A stretch of DNA of 64,000 nt, from contig JAQGDQ010000008.1 in NCBI GenBank assembly GCA_030141605.1, positions 827,501-891,500 of the forward strand, given 5' to 3'. Below the pieces are notes generated by a model. It had not been told where the DNA came from. It did no database searches and saw nothing but the letters and a program-made list of their open reading frames with translations. Source of the stretch: Tubiluchus corallicola. Lineage: Eukaryota > Priapulida > Priapulimorpha > Priapulimorphida > Tubiluchidae. Positions 29,301 to 44,300 of this stretch are shown here, in pieces. How positions within the stretch are numbered: position 1 is the first letter of the stretch; each line of letters starts with the position of its first letter. A program made the position numbers and the translations under genes.

Positions 29301-32300
29301 TCACTAAATTTGCATAATGTAGGGTTAAAATGTCATGTTTAGTACAAAGTTATCGGCTGTTCCTCATTGTTTGTACTTTAATATGTGAATTAACTAAACC
29401 TTTTTTGCTGTTTGTTGGGCAAGATAATGAATTGGACAATTATCATTTGCAATTTTAAAGAATTTAATCTCTTCTATATTTATGTTTTGTAATATGTAGC
29501 ATAGAACATCCTCCTCTTTTCAGACTTGTCTGTTGCTGTCAGAAAATATTAAGTGTTGAAATGTGTTTTTTACAGGTTAGCCGTACAGTGTAAAAAAGAT
29601 TTTATAAGCAGAACTCCACTGCGTCAAACTGATCCAGCCTGCCACCTTCTAAAACACACTCAAAACTCAGGAAATAATAAAGTCGGTGAGTAAAAAATAA
29701 TTTGATGACAGAACTGCTTCCTCTTGGCACTAAAATAAGCAATGTACATTTCATACAAGATTTAGATTTACAGCTTTTTAACAGTGGTATATCTAGACTA
29801 TCTCACACTTCCGGTTCCGGGTCACTTAGTGTCGCTTCGTGGATAGAGTGTCTCGTGCAAATTTTGTTATTTCCTTTGTGCTAGTCATCACTGAAGTGCC
29901 AAAAACATTACCTACCATCTTTATGATGCCACAATCTGCAACAATATAGTGTTGATTTGCCGTAGGAATATTCAGCCACGTAGTGGTAATTAGTAGTTTA
30001 CTGGACTTGGTACAGTCAAAATTTGTGCCAACATCATTAATTTAGTTACCTGACCAGACCGGTTATGACATAACGGAGCTTTTAAGTGTAGATTCGAAGA
30101 TTTCCACATTTAGCAACCATTTATGAAAATACACAGAAAATTCGTTATTCACTGTTTAAGCTGTAATGGAAATTGACCATTTTTGCCAAATGAACAAACA
30201 GCTAATCGCTAAGTGAGTATGTTCCATATAATTGCTTGCCAGATACTATTTTCTTAAACTCCTGACTCTAGAGTTTAGATGACTTAATTGACTGGAAAAT
30301 AATGCCAAAAAAATCCACACAGACCTTTCCCTGTGGGCATTGTGGTGAATCGTTAACTGATAATGATGCATGTATAGCATGCAATATCCGTGGCTGTTGG
30401 TTCCACATTGAGCACGAAGACATGGACCAATCTACATTTGAACTACTGCAAGAACTAACTATTAAACTGCAACATCTGTACCAAAGCTAATGTAACATTT
30501 TACAAAATCTTGATGAATGTCAAGCAAGACTTACAAGAAGTTAAAGCTCAGGTTGCCAAAATTTTTAGCGTGTGCCAATCTAATACTGAAAAGCTTACCT
30601 TGCAAACTCATGGCTAAATCGACTTGAAGCTTGTGCTTCACAGGAAAAAATAGTCGAAATAGAGTCTGAGCAATATCAGAAAGAAATTCACCTGGAAACA
30701 TAGTTGTTTCTGGCTTTAAGCGACAAGTAGAATCTCCACTATCCATAGATACTGTTTGCATTGAATGCTCTAAAATATGCTCTATGATACACTAACATCC
30801 GATGCCACAAACTATAGCAGAAATTCTTAACAACCAGTTCTTCAGTGCATTCACACGATAAAACATGGGCCGTGTGCAGCCTACTTTGACACTCACCTTA
30901 TTGTGCAATGTGGATTTTCGCCCCAATGAAGTTTGTCCCACTCAGAAAGAACTCGTCTGCTGGTCCAGATGGTATCCACGCAGTGTTACTAATTAATGCT
31001 GCTGTCTGTCTAGCTGTACCACTGGCTTTACTTTTTATGAAATCAGTGAGCTTAGATTCTTAGATGATTGGCTTTTGAAATTTGTTTATGACACGAAACT
31101 TACGAATACAGTGAGCTCCGTACAGCAAGTAGAACAAATTCAACGGGACTTACATACCTTATCGGCATGGGCTGCATCTTGGCAAATGGAATTCAACACC
31201 TCTGGCTCCAAGTGCAAAGTCATTCATGTGAGACGTAACAACAATTATCATCAGTATTACTTTTAACAACACTATTTTACCGGCAGTTGACCTAGAAGTA
31301 GACTTAGGACTCACCACTGATGCCAATCTCAACTTCCGCAGCTATGTTGTTAATAAATCGAAGAGAGGCAACCAAGTTCTTGGACTCATACCAATTTCCT
31401 CATGTAATATTGCCTTTTTATATATCTGCCATCAGATCTCTTTTGGATTAAGTAAGTCAAGTTTGGAACCCATACTTCAAGAAGGACATCGACATCCTAG
31501 AACAAATGCAAGAGAGAGCAGTCAATATGATCCAAGGACTTGACAATAAATCATATACTGAGAAATTACAATGTCATGGACTCCATCGACCCTCTCCTCG
31601 ACTCTAGACAACATGGTCGACTGATCGAGATGTTCAAGAGTTTAGGTGGACACACCGATATCAACCATGAAACTTTCCTCACCTTAAGTAATACCAGAGG
31701 TCACTCTTTCAACACAGAGCTAACACCAAGTTATACATGGTTTATACATAACACCACAGCTTTTCTAATGCGGAAATTGATCTATAGATCACGTTTTTTG
31801 TAAATATCTATCCACGAAGAGCACAATGAATTGCCTATTACTTATGTGAAGATAACTGTTTTGCTACACGACAAATATCACAACGTGCTCACTGTTATGG
31901 TAAGCACTACTCACGACTATAAAAAATTTTCTGAACAGGACATAATGTGATGCTTATTAATACATTCTTATGTGGTTTGCTACATTGTTTGTGATACATA
32001 AAGCACTTCAGTGCAAGAGGAGTACTAATGCACAAAACAGTTGTATGTGTTTTTCAAGTATGTGTACTATTAATTTTGGTGATCTGATTACTAAATGTCT
32101 GGTTCTGTACTTTGTTTTTCCACCCAATCCCATATCTTCTGAATTTACTGTAATTTAATGGAAAATCCAGGGCAATTGTGTAGGTAATTACCATTTTCAT
32201 CCAAGAGCCAGTAATTTTCGCTATTTAACATTGTCCATCAGTCGTTGCTTCGATGTTCATTTTCTCTTGGGATGTTTCTAGAGACCAGAAAGTCATTTTC

Positions 32301-35300
32301 TTTGTAGTGCTGTTTTTTTCTTGCTCATTTATGTTACGTGACTTACGTACAGAGTTCGAGGGAAGTCTCAGCTGCTTGGCCTTTTCAGTTTCTGGCAGTG
32401 TACACGTACTCTCATGGTCACTGCTTTTCTTGAAGCTGCATCTTATAATACCAACCAAGCTGTCAAACTAGTGCCACTCAAGGACATCTATCGATAAAGA
32501 TTATTCTGTTGATCCTGCACTGTAAGCCTCTTGCAATGGATGGTCCAATTATTTTATTACTTAAATCTGTATTCTGTTTCGTGGCTTTCCATTTATTCTG
32601 TACGGAAAATATTACTTAATCATTGAGCACTGATGGTTGAAGTAAAAAGGTTATATGTTGCACGGAAATTATTTAGACCTATTTTATACATTTTTTTCCA
32701 AGATGTTTTCTAGGCATTTTGTACTGGCTTTGCAGCAAGAAAACAGAATAGTTTTAGTTCAGGTCAGCTTAGTTTATTAATGCCAGCAACCCATATTTAC
32801 AAATCACATAATACATTTCAACAAGGAAATATAAAGGCTATCTACATTCCCACCATCAGTTTCTGTACGATTAAATGAGTTAGTTGATTGTCTGAGATTG
32901 TTAGCATGATGCAGAATGGAATTTTTCCACATTGGAATTTTCGTCTTGCTGATTTTACAAGTTGTGTTTAGCAGCAAGTTATTGGCTTTACTATCACTCT
33001 AAGGCATTCAAACACTTCAAATGGCATTTAATAGAGCAATTACAACCATGTGCCTGAACCACGAAATCAAGTTCTGAAATGATCTTTAAAGACGTAGTTT
33101 TATACTGTGAGAGGAATCAACTTGAAATCCTCCATTTGTGTAGGTAATTGCGTAATGCTATTTGGCTGCACTGTACTGGATGGTATTAGTTCTTCAACTG
33201 CACAACAGGAACTTTGTCTGTCAAAAGGTGTTTATAGGCACTCTCATGCTAGCATTGTAGTTGACTGAGAGGTGTAAACAAGGATTCCAGTCGTCCAGAT
33301 AAGTTAAACTTCTTCAGAAAGGAAAGAGTTCGTATCCCTATTGAATGAAATTTCGGAAGATTTCTTTCTTACCTTTATTAACAGGAATGCAATTATCTTC
33401 TTAATGGTAAGATGCATTTATATTGAGTCAATAAATATTTTATTTTTTACTATTTTCTACGCTCTCTCTCTCTCCTTGTGCCATTGTGCACTACACTGGC
33501 ATAGAAAACTCACAACTAAAACCTTTGCAACAGATTTTCAGCTTTGAAACTCATCTCCTCTCCCAAGAGAGCTGCAAATGTTTGCCTTGTTGCAAGCAGC
33601 ATAAAAATAACTCCTCTGCAACATATTTACAAGTCATTCTGGTCGGCCTAATAGCATTTATGGGTTAAAAATATGTAGAAAAAAATCATGTCACATTTCT
33701 ATAGGCATGCGAAGTCTTCTTTATTCCCATCAGCAAGTGTGTTAAACATAGCTGCTCTTACATGCACTCTAACACAGCACACAATTTGGGTTGATTAAAT
33801 TCTACCTATTCAATGTTATTATTTGCCAGCACGCCAAATCTGATAGAATTTACTACTTTACTTGGTGCTTATTCGATTTTAGTTTTCTTGGGTAGTTGAT
33901 AAACATCAGAAAAATCAACAGGAGATGAGCTAAACTTCGTTGTCGAAATGTTGCGATTGATGGATTTCAACTCGATAACATTCTGTGCAAATTGAATGTA
34001 ATCTATTATATGTGGCCTAGAGCCTTTTTATCTAAATCAGTTTACCATTTTCCGAATGTCAGTTGCTAGTATTTCTTTCTAAAAACACTGAGCATTCATT
34101 TTTGTCTATCTACCTAGAAACACTGAACATGCATTTTTGTCTATCTGCCTAGAAGTTGAATTATTCCTACATATGTTTCTGCTTTTGCATATCTTTCTGC
34201 TTTTTATATTGTATTAATATTCCAATAAATGAGAATGATTGATACTCTTCTTTTCATCCCAGAAACAAGTTTTGAAGAGTACTGAACACTGCTTTTTCAT
34301 CTTGTGTTCCCCATGAGACCCAAAGCTTACCTTCATTGACTCCGTAATACGGGCAATTCTTTAACAAGCTGTTTTTGATGTGTTGATTCTTTATATCTGC
34401 CCATTGTGGGATTCCATTTGGTCATGTTATCACTTTTAGAAGTTTGATTTTGATGCTCTAAAAAGGCCAAATCTTTTTGCATTCATTCTCATTCTCAGAG
34501 ATGCTTTCTCAGAGTTGGATTGAACTCAACTTGTAAGCTTATTTATAAATAATGCATGAAATAAAATACTTGATCATGACTTGTATTTCTACCAGATTAT
34601 GTTTACTTCAAGAAAAATAGCCATATCAGTTGCTCATCTTATGTTTGTCTTTCTCTTATGCCACTTTGGTGTGGTTATGATCTTTTAATGCTCCAGGGAA
34701 TGCTTTATGGTTTGTACTACAAACAAGCATTTATTTTTCTATTAAATTTCTCAGCTTCAAGGAACAGAATTCTTTTCAGAACTCGTATCGTGTGCATTAA
34801 TAATAGATGCAAAAGCTCTGCCTTTGATGTTGTTGTATCACTCTTATCTGTAGTTCATTGTTAGACTAGGTGGACAGATGCACATGTTTGACCTTCCATG
34901 CAACCTGTAACTTCACCACCCACAAGAGAAAACGTCAAATGTAAATATATATAAATTACATTGGAAAGCACACTGCAGTGTCAATTATATTACATTTTTT
35001 CATTATTTCGATTCAGCTTAATGGTATTGTGCATTTGCATTATATGTTTGCTACCTGAATGCCAAAAACCTTTAAAAGTCATTTTACTTTATCATAAGAC
35101 TCGTAGTCACTTATTTCACATAACCAAAGAAAAGTTTGTCGTTGCAGCACAACCATTCACTTAAAAACTTGTGTAGGGTGACTACAGCTATGAATTGTGC
35201 CATGACTGGTCAGTGAACGGTTCATGATCATATCTATTTTTGCTAGTTTATATTGATTCTGGCTGTTTACTGTATTGAAGGAGAACATATTCACATTATA

Positions 35301-38300
35301 ATATGGCTGAAACACGTGATTCATTAACTCATTTTAAATGATTATCCTTGATAATGAACGTAATTCCAGTTTCACCGTGCAATCATTCAATGCCACTCAG
35401 AGAAGGCAAGACGGATTCCAGCTTGCAGAGTGTTGAATTGTATAAAAATTCTATTGTTGGTGTTGTTAACATTTTCTGTTTTTGTACTGAACTCATTACT
35501 GTGTTGTACATGTAGTGTCTTAACAGCGTCTGGAGCTTCACTGTACTAAATATTTCAACGTTCCTATATGGTTTCTATTGGCGTTTTTGTTTGTAGATTT
35601 TATTGTAACACGTTTTTCTACAACATTCTTCCTGTCAGGCTTTGCACAAACGCTTTTTTCAGCTTTATGGTAATGAGGCCCCTTTGAAGTGTTTTGGCTT
35701 TACAGCAGTCAATGCCAAAAACATTAAGAGCATGTAAGAAGATGCTTGTGCGAAGTCAATTAATTGAGAGTCATAAAGTTTAGGGCTTCCTTTTGGATAA
35801 GACGATGTAATAGGATAAGCTTTCTGACTGTCATTGAAGTTGCAAGCGTGCATGTAAGTGCTTGTTCCTGTGCGCCTGCATGCATGTGAAATTAGATGCT
35901 ACCTGGCTTGTGCCTTGTATTAGTAACTTTGTTGGGAGCTAGTAGATTTTTATGGTGGGGGTGCAACTCTTTACCTCCCAACTCATCCACAAATCTGACT
36001 ACCCTGTCGCGTCATCTTTTATTCACAATAAAAGGGTTGTGCAACATACGTGGGCGGTTGTTGTCCTACAATTTTCCAGAGGGCAACAAGGCATATGAAC
36101 CAAAATTCAACGACACAGGTATAATTAATATATCTTTAGTGAGGTTGCAATGTCGAAGGGCTCACTTGAAAAACCAGCGGGTCTAAGGCTTGATGTTACG
36201 TTTTACGGGGGTTTACTTAGGCATTATGGTTTTCCATGTTGACCATGACATACATAGATTCCAAACATTCCAACAACAAAATCTTATATGAAATGGAGGA
36301 AAAGATTATGATTATGTTTACTATTTTTATTCACTTTTTACTCTGTTTAGATAAATTAGAACAGGTTAAATTATCAATAACAGTTTCGCATAAAAGCATA
36401 ATAACAAAAATGACAAAGTGAAAAGAAAACAAAATGTCTACTTATCAGTTAACCCTTCCCCTGAGAGGACAAGGACATAGGATAGGAGTCCGCGGACGTA
36501 GCTCACTCCAGTCAGTCACAGCAACACATCAACGACTTCAAGTCTATGGCCATAACAATCAACGGTGATGACGCCGGCTGCAGCACCAATCAAACATGAA
36601 CTAAGGAATGGCTCACAAGTCTCTGTGGTTGACTCAGGATACGTCCACAATCCACAACGTCTGGACACTGGTGGCTAGTCACGCATTTCCATGTAGTTTA
36701 GAATAAGACACATCGTAGAGAGTTCCAACATCTCATCAGTGTGAATAAAGCTCCATCCACAACATCAAAACTGAAGTAGTTTGGTATCACCACTGATAGT
36801 CTCTTTATGTTAGATCAGTCAAATAGTAGATGTGCACAAGTTTAGTGCTTCAGACTCTTATATAATCAAGTTTAGGATTTTAACCATTTTCGTAAAGTAA
36901 AGTTAAAGAGTTAACGCATTTTAGCTGCTTTCAGATTCAGCAGTTACACTGTACTCCCCTGGATATCTGTGTCATGCACTTTCCAAGATCATGTTATGCA
37001 TGGACAGGTTATAGTATTATGAAAGGAGGGGTGATAGGTAGGAAGCCCTTCCCACAGACTATACTACAGCAAGATCTAGTTTAGCTATGTGTAAGAACCT
37101 TACAAACTTCTTGCCCTGAATTATTTTACTGAAAGATGTTCTTTTCTGAAGAAAATATGGATAAGGTAATGAAATACTTAAATGAACCCTCAGTTATTAA
37201 TTGTTTAGACTAAACTAGACTGAAGAATGAGGAAAAATAAAAAATCCAGCCTAAGCTTAGATATGAATCAGGGTCTTTTGGAATTGCAGATGAGGGTGTG
37301 CATCAAAGTGCATACATTATAGCATAATCAATTTTCCCATTTTTGTGCATTCCAACACTCATGAAATCCTGGAATCCATCAATTACTGGCAGGGCATGCT
37401 TAATCTGGGTGGTTGCAGGACTGGAACCTGGCTCTTTGGCCAATATTGCCAATATCTAAGATGAGTCATATGCCGAATCGGCAAATATGTCTTGGCCAAG
37501 TTTAGACGCGAATGCATCCTCCCGCTGTGAGAGAAATAACCATAATCAGTATGACTGATCAAGCTTCCTAAAGTCAATGTGGAACTGACTGCCATCCATC
37601 CCATTCACAAATCTGCTTAGGCATTGCTTAATTTCGACCGTAAAACTCAAATAATGACAACTCAGGTGCCACCCTCTCCCCAGTGCTTTCATTCATGTTC
37701 TTATTTCTTTTTGTTATTATTATCTCCAATGCAACTCTTATATACATCAGCATTTGAACTTTAGTTTTCCCAAATGGCCATTAACTGATGAGAGCACAGG
37801 GAAGCCATAGTTAACGAATTAGCACTTATATCTGAAACCCACCTGCATCTCCACTTGATCAACCTCTCGCCTGCAGTGACGTCTTAATGTGAGGCTGATT
37901 AGCCCTGTTATCCAGTATAGTCTAGGGGATTACTCGTGTTGTAATTTCAGTGAACATTCATGAAAGTTTGATTAAAGGTGCACAAGGTATGTTGAATGTG
38001 AACAGAACTGAAGCATGATACCAGATCAATACATTGCTTGAAGCCAGTAACTAAGCAATAGAAAAATTGCCAATCAAAGTGAACAGCAAATACTTCTGTC
38101 CTCTAGTGTCATTAACATGCGTATGAAGTACTTGTCATTCTTGACCTTTTGGGTGACATTGTATCGTGGTGTTTGGAAGACTGTGAATAGCGTAATTCAA
38201 CTAGTTGACATTGCTTGATTGGTAAATGAATTTAGTGGTTATGGTTTGTTAACATGAGTATCCCTTTGACCTTAAATGAAGCCAAACACAGGCTCTTTGT

Positions 38301-41300
38301 CTAATTTTTTGATCAACAACTACTGCAAAGTTGTCTTGCTTTGCTTTGCCTTGCCTTGTCATCCTTTGTCTTTTGTTAACTTGTTTTGACTTGTTTTGCC
38401 TCACACTTGTTTTACTTTTGTTTTGTTTTGTCCCTTCTTGCTCTGATTTTTTCTTGCCTTGTTTTGTCCTGTCATGCCTTATTTTAGTTTTTTCTTGCCT
38501 TGTCTTACCCTCTAACTTGCCAGCTTTGGTCAGTTTCATTTAAAAGTTGACACAGTCTTACCTTTGGAATATAATTTGTGCGTAGACTCTGCATGGGTTT
38601 GGTGAGTGGGATGATGGGCATGGTTTGGCACAAATGGACTCCACCAATTTTGTTAGCTTCAACTAGATTCAAATCTGGTAGAATTCTCATTTCAGCACTA
38701 TTGAAGGGTAACTCGAGTCCTTTTAAGGGAGGTGTTTTTTTTGGTGTGCTTCCCCTTAGAGTTCAAAACTGCTTGTTTTATGTAGTTTCTTGCATGAAGT
38801 CTAGAACTAGCTGTTGGCATCTTCTTACCTTTCAAAAGAGATGGTAATTTTCTTAATTATTTTCAGTATGACATTCATAATACGTCATTGAAAGCACTTT
38901 TGGCTTAATTATTATAAGCTAGCCGGACCACAGTCTTATTATTGAGAGCCTGCAGAAGCTTATTGTATAATAACCTGAATCGTTTAAGTTGAACGTGCTC
39001 AGGCTCATATAAAACAATGGCGTGCCACACGAACCATAATGGATTTAGCTGAGAATTGCTGAATATAGAGACTCATTAGTAGATAATAATTGCTAAGTTT
39101 CTTCTTGCAGCTGTGACTTGTTTATATAACTGGGTGTTTGGCTTCATCTCCTTTCAGGGGCTATCTAACTGCTAGTTGTGTAATTTAGTTAAATTTAAAA
39201 TAATAAGTGAATAGTTTTAAATGGTGGCCAGTGAAGAGCCGAGTACCTTGTGTATTTCGAGGCTGAAGTTAAATGATGCCTTGGGTGGTCAGTGAATGAA
39301 TATGTTTGACTTTTGCTTGCCTGGTTTCATCTACCATGTAAAGAGAGGATATATTCCATCTCTGCTACTTCTGTGTCTTGCCTTAGAGGATTAGGGTTGA
39401 TTTGGTCCTATCACAACCATTCGAATTAAGCTGGCCTGCAAGGATGTAATCGCCTTTTATGCTTTTAAATAAGGTTTATTGTTGATTTGCTTTTTGCTGT
39501 TATTTATGGTATACATTTTTTTGTTTCAGTTATATGTAGTCCAGTGTTGGATGAAACATCAAACAGGGTCATAGCCGTTATAGTGGTAAGTATCTGTGAA
39601 ATGTTGCTTTGCCAAGTTAAATGCAAGCCAGGAGGCTTTTTCTAATTGTGTCTGGTGACATTCTTGGTGCAAAACTACCCTTATGAACTACCCTTTATCA
39701 TCTAATGTCTTCTGTAATCAAACCTCAACCAGTTTCTAAATTGTGTAAGAGGAACTCGTAAAAAGAGCTCACTAACCTAATGAGAGCAGATTGGTCTGAA
39801 TGTGAGCTCAAACATCTTTATGTCTTTTCCTTAGTGCACCATGCTTGTTTTTAGAGCTTTCCCAAGTTTGTCAAAGTGTGGCGGCAATGAACAATATTGC
39901 AAACCAGGAAGTTTTGTAACATAATACAAAGGCATCGTAACTTATTGTGTTGCTGATGCCATCAAGATTTTCTGATTCTCACTTGTACAATACATTTCCC
40001 TTTAATTGGTTTTCACTTTTCTCATGCTTAAAAACTAAGATTTGCATTAGGAACCGTTTATTGTGTAAATTAGGTTTAACCAAAGAGTTGTTTCAAATTT
40101 GTTGCATTGTACATGCATTTTAATTATATGCAGTTATATGCCTGAGTGAATTAATTGCCTGTTACTTCACACTGTGGCTTGTTATAAATTTTATGCATTA
40201 ACGCTGTTCTCGTAACTCTGCTATTTGTGCCCATAAATGAGCATTTTTATTTTGTTAATGATGCTAAATTATAAATGGAGAAAGTTCATGGGCAAAATTA
40301 GAATGACATAGTATGTGGTTATAGGGAAATAAATTGAAAGTTTCTGTCTAGTAATGGTCTAATTAGTGCATTAGATGTGTGTAGTACTGAATCAGTTTGC
40401 TTAGAGTCTGATGTTAATAATGGATTTAGTGATTAATGTGTGTACTGTGCCAACAAGCCATGAGTGTAACACCTGTAAATAAAAAATAAATGACAAAGAG
40501 AACATGCATGTTATGCCTTTTACATTCTGGCTCAACCTTGTTGAAAATTTAAACGTCTAAAGTTGAATATTAAATTCAAAACGTGCAATGACACTGATTC
40601 AGAATGCTCCTTTGAAAGCGATGGATCTTTTTGAGCTTCCTCCATGGGCACACACTTTAGGAAAAAGTTTTTATAAGAGTGCAGAACCGTGTTCACATAA
40701 ATCTCATGTCTGTCTGCAGAATGTCTAATGTCATCTTCAAGTTGCTTTGCAAGTTTTTGAAAATTTCATGATGAGTGCTTTGTCATGTTTACCTTGCTAT
40801 TGCCTAAACAAAGTTACACTGCTAGAATTTCAATATATGTTTACATTAGTGGCTGTAGTCAGTCTGTTGAATTAATATCTTTCCGTCTTTCATATTCTGT
40901 ATTATGTATACCATTTTCTGTATTATGTTATTATATTATAATTATAATATGCTAGTTATTACAAGCTACTTAGGCAGCCTGTCTTGTAGTATTTAATGTT
41001 TAATAAACCTACCAGATCTGCTCAACACGTATGCTAAATTAGACGTCCTCTTTCATGTGCTAAACCACTTGCAATTGATGTCTAACATCTCAAAGAAACT
41101 CAGCTGAAATATTTCAAAGAGTGTACGGCTTTCATGTGTTAAAACACGACAATTTGCTGTCCGGAACATTCAAAGAGAACGATTTGCTGGTGAATTACGG
41201 CCATGTCTGCAGATGCGAGAAAATTTTTATCTGCTCAACATTTAATTGACGGCTTGACGAAGTTGTTGCTTTGCTGGATTAACAAGATTTAGAAGCTGAA

Positions 41301-44300
41301 GGAATTGTGGGTAACTCTGAGTCAGTTTACAGAACATTTGCAGTTATGTTGAAACAGTAATGGTGTAAAATGCAAAATGACATTGCTGCCTGTATTCTAA
41401 ATGCTTCTAGGTATCTACATACTTTCTAATATCAGTACACTATGTTTCTGTGAGGACCTTTCAGGTGTAATTGCTTTGCTCTCATATTGGAAGATTTTTT
41501 CTAATTGCTCAACGATTACCTATGTTAAGTTGATTAATGCATCCTTGTGGTAGAAGGGCATTACACCCATCGGTATTAGTTTTCTCTTGATGGTTTAAGC
41601 ATCTAGTTCTGAGTGTAGTATATAGTTGCTCAGTACATCCATATATAGCGAATAGTAATGTATACATCTGCTTGAGAGGAAATTTACTCATATGTTTTGC
41701 ATCCATCTGTGCAGATACATTCTTGGCTTGTATCATTGGCTGCATGTGGTATTCCCTACACTGCGGACAAAATTACTAAAAAAAGTTTGTTATAATGAAG
41801 CTGAAGATAATACTAGGTTGCACTCTGCCAACGAGCTGGAAGGCCATAATAGTCACTTAGAGGTTTTGGGAAAAACGGATTAAACTTTTGGTTTGCTTAT
41901 GACATCGCCATACTGCATTTGATCTAATATGGTACTGTCAGAAGCTTTTGTGATGTATATGTATGTCATAACATGGTGGGATTAGTCTAAATAATAAGTG
42001 AAATATGTAAATATATGCTTTGTGAGATTTTTTATTGTGACACACCGAAACATTAAAAAATACGATTTAAAAAAGCTGAACCTACATAATAAGACTGTCA
42101 TATTTAATAAAAAGTGGAAACAATAATAGTTTTTTAATACATTTTGGCACAATGTTAGCCAAAATCCAGTGCTCAATACCAGAGCCTGCTTACTTGTGTT
42201 CATATGTATGATAAAACCTAGAAGCTCATTGTCAACGATAATTCATAACTAACCAGATCCACTGTTGCTTAACTTCATTTTCCATGTATGAGAATTATTG
42301 CATTTTCAACATCATATTTCTCAATTCTTGGCACAAGTGCCAGCATGCAAAATTTTCTGTGGAGATAATGAAGTCAAATTTCATAAAGTGAAAAGTTAGT
42401 AGTTTATGTTCTAATGGAATCAATTATCCTAATGTCAACAATAGTAGTCAAAGAAACAAAAGTTTTCTACATTTCTCAAAGTGTTCTAGTGTCTTTGTTT
42501 TTTCTACACTTTGAAGTAGTTCTAAATTGCTGTTCTTTTTTATATGTAATGTTCTTCGTATTTGGAATGCTGAGTTTGTTTAAATTTGGAACGCAAAGGT
42601 TAGCTCTTTTGGTAAATTAACAGTTTTCTACATTTAAGATGAGATTTGTGATTTGCACCATTAAAAACAATTTGTGGTGTTAATACAATGTAAGAATATG
42701 TGCTCATATGTCTATATTTCTATCTCAAGTTTTTTCTTCTCCTTAAAACAGCATTTGCAAGTGCCTAAGTGTTTAGGTTGAAGTAAGTTTATTATGCAAA
42801 CATTTACGGAGGTTTTTACAACATTTTTGCTTGCTTACTACATACTAACTTGTGAGATCCTTGATCAAAAATTAGTTTACCGCAAAAGCGTGTTCAAACA
42901 GTTTTTGCAATCATCTTGACTTTGCCACTAATAACTTCGGAATTTCATTACCAAAGATTGATTTTATGTAGCTTTTGACAATTGCATTTTCTTTTGTACA
43001 TGATATACTTCATGCGACATTTAATGGAAAATCTGTTGCAAATTTTCCTTCGAAAATTTTGATATTATTATTATCATCAGCATTAACAGGCGGTAGTTTC
43101 GCAGACTTTAATTAATTTTGTCTTAATCACAACATTTTTCTCTTTTATGGCTCGGCTAAACCTCTCAGTCATATTCTTTTCATATCGTATTCTTTTCCAA
43201 TTTTCTTTGATTACGGACGACATTTTCACATAATGGACAAGACATGTCGCAAGCATAAATGTCACAGCAGGAACTTGATATTATCTATTTTCACTTTCAG
43301 GTTAGCTGTTCTGAATTCGGTAGTTTGCAAGAAAAGCAGTTGGGTTTGCTCAAGAGACATGTAAGTACTTGAGTTATTTTACACTTTTTCCATCATAACG
43401 TGGTTGAGACAAAGGAAATAGGAGAGCTTAATGGGGTACTTCATCATTCGTTGCTGTAGGACATCGTTTACAAGCCATTTCCCAAATATGTTAGAATTTT
43501 CAGAAGCAATGCAAGAGCAACAGTGCAAGATTAGGAAACTGCCCATTAATAGGATCTCAAAATAAACTGTGCTCAAAAACAATGCTATTTTAAATGCATT
43601 GTTTTTGATGCTATTTTATAAATACGTGAATTTCATAAATTGGCTAAAGTTCACAATTGTTCATGCAAGAAATTAGGCTTAGGCTTAGGCTTAGGATTAG
43701 GATTAGGGTTTGGGGTAGGGTTAGGGTTAAGGTTAGGGTTAGAGTTATGGTATTTAAATTGTGTGGAGAATTATAAACTCCTTCCCATAAATTTTATTGC
43801 AAGTGTTAATTAGAAATAAAAATAGATGGCTTAATAACGGATTATGAAATTTGAAATTGATTTAATTGAAATTTCGGGCAATATTATCGTGGGACTAAAC
43901 ATCACACTTATAAAATGACATATCTTTAAAAACAAAGCTAATTGTTTTTTTCAGTTTTGAAAGATTTGCCATCTTGTAGTTGTGATTGTTCGGTTACTTG
44001 AAACGTTTGATAATATGTGTATTGTTAATTAAATCAGTTTTAAATTCTACATTCACCTGTTAAGCCATCTATTTTTATTGTTATAAAAGTGCAAAAGCAC
44101 AACTTTGAATAAATACAACCACTAAATAATTACTTGTATTACATGTATTACTAACTACTGCATATTATCTTACTGCACTAAAAACATCAACGATTTCCAA
44201 AATTTTCAAGAATGAAAATGAACTTCCAGTAGATGCAATTCTGTTATTAAAGGAAAATTTTTCGTAAGAGTCGATGTTTTTAATTTTATGTTACATGTTT

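Larger units (their letters stand above)
29686..39529 (+). other. PDE2A: Intron 4, about 9.8 kb
   Basis: Contains the decayed non-LTR retrotransposon (30302-31915) and a pentanucleotide-like region (38324-38525). A 46-bp tandem duplication lies at about 34065-34150 (cactgagcattcatttttgt versus cactgaacatgcatttttgt). The rest is AT-rich, with no recognisable gene; a 96-codon frame at 35896-36186 begins with a hydrophobic stretch but has no motif. Confidence 0.75.

Noticed and set aside
35896-36186. 96-codon frame with a signal-peptide-like start
   Set aside because: No conserved motif, and the remaining sequence is intron-like; hydrophobic starts are common by chance.
38249-38543. Lys/Gln-rich and Cys/Leu-rich frames
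   Set aside because: Translation of a low-complexity pentanucleotide-like region.
40900-40965. AT-rich palindromic stretch
   Set aside because: Expected in very AT-rich intron sequence; no larger structure.
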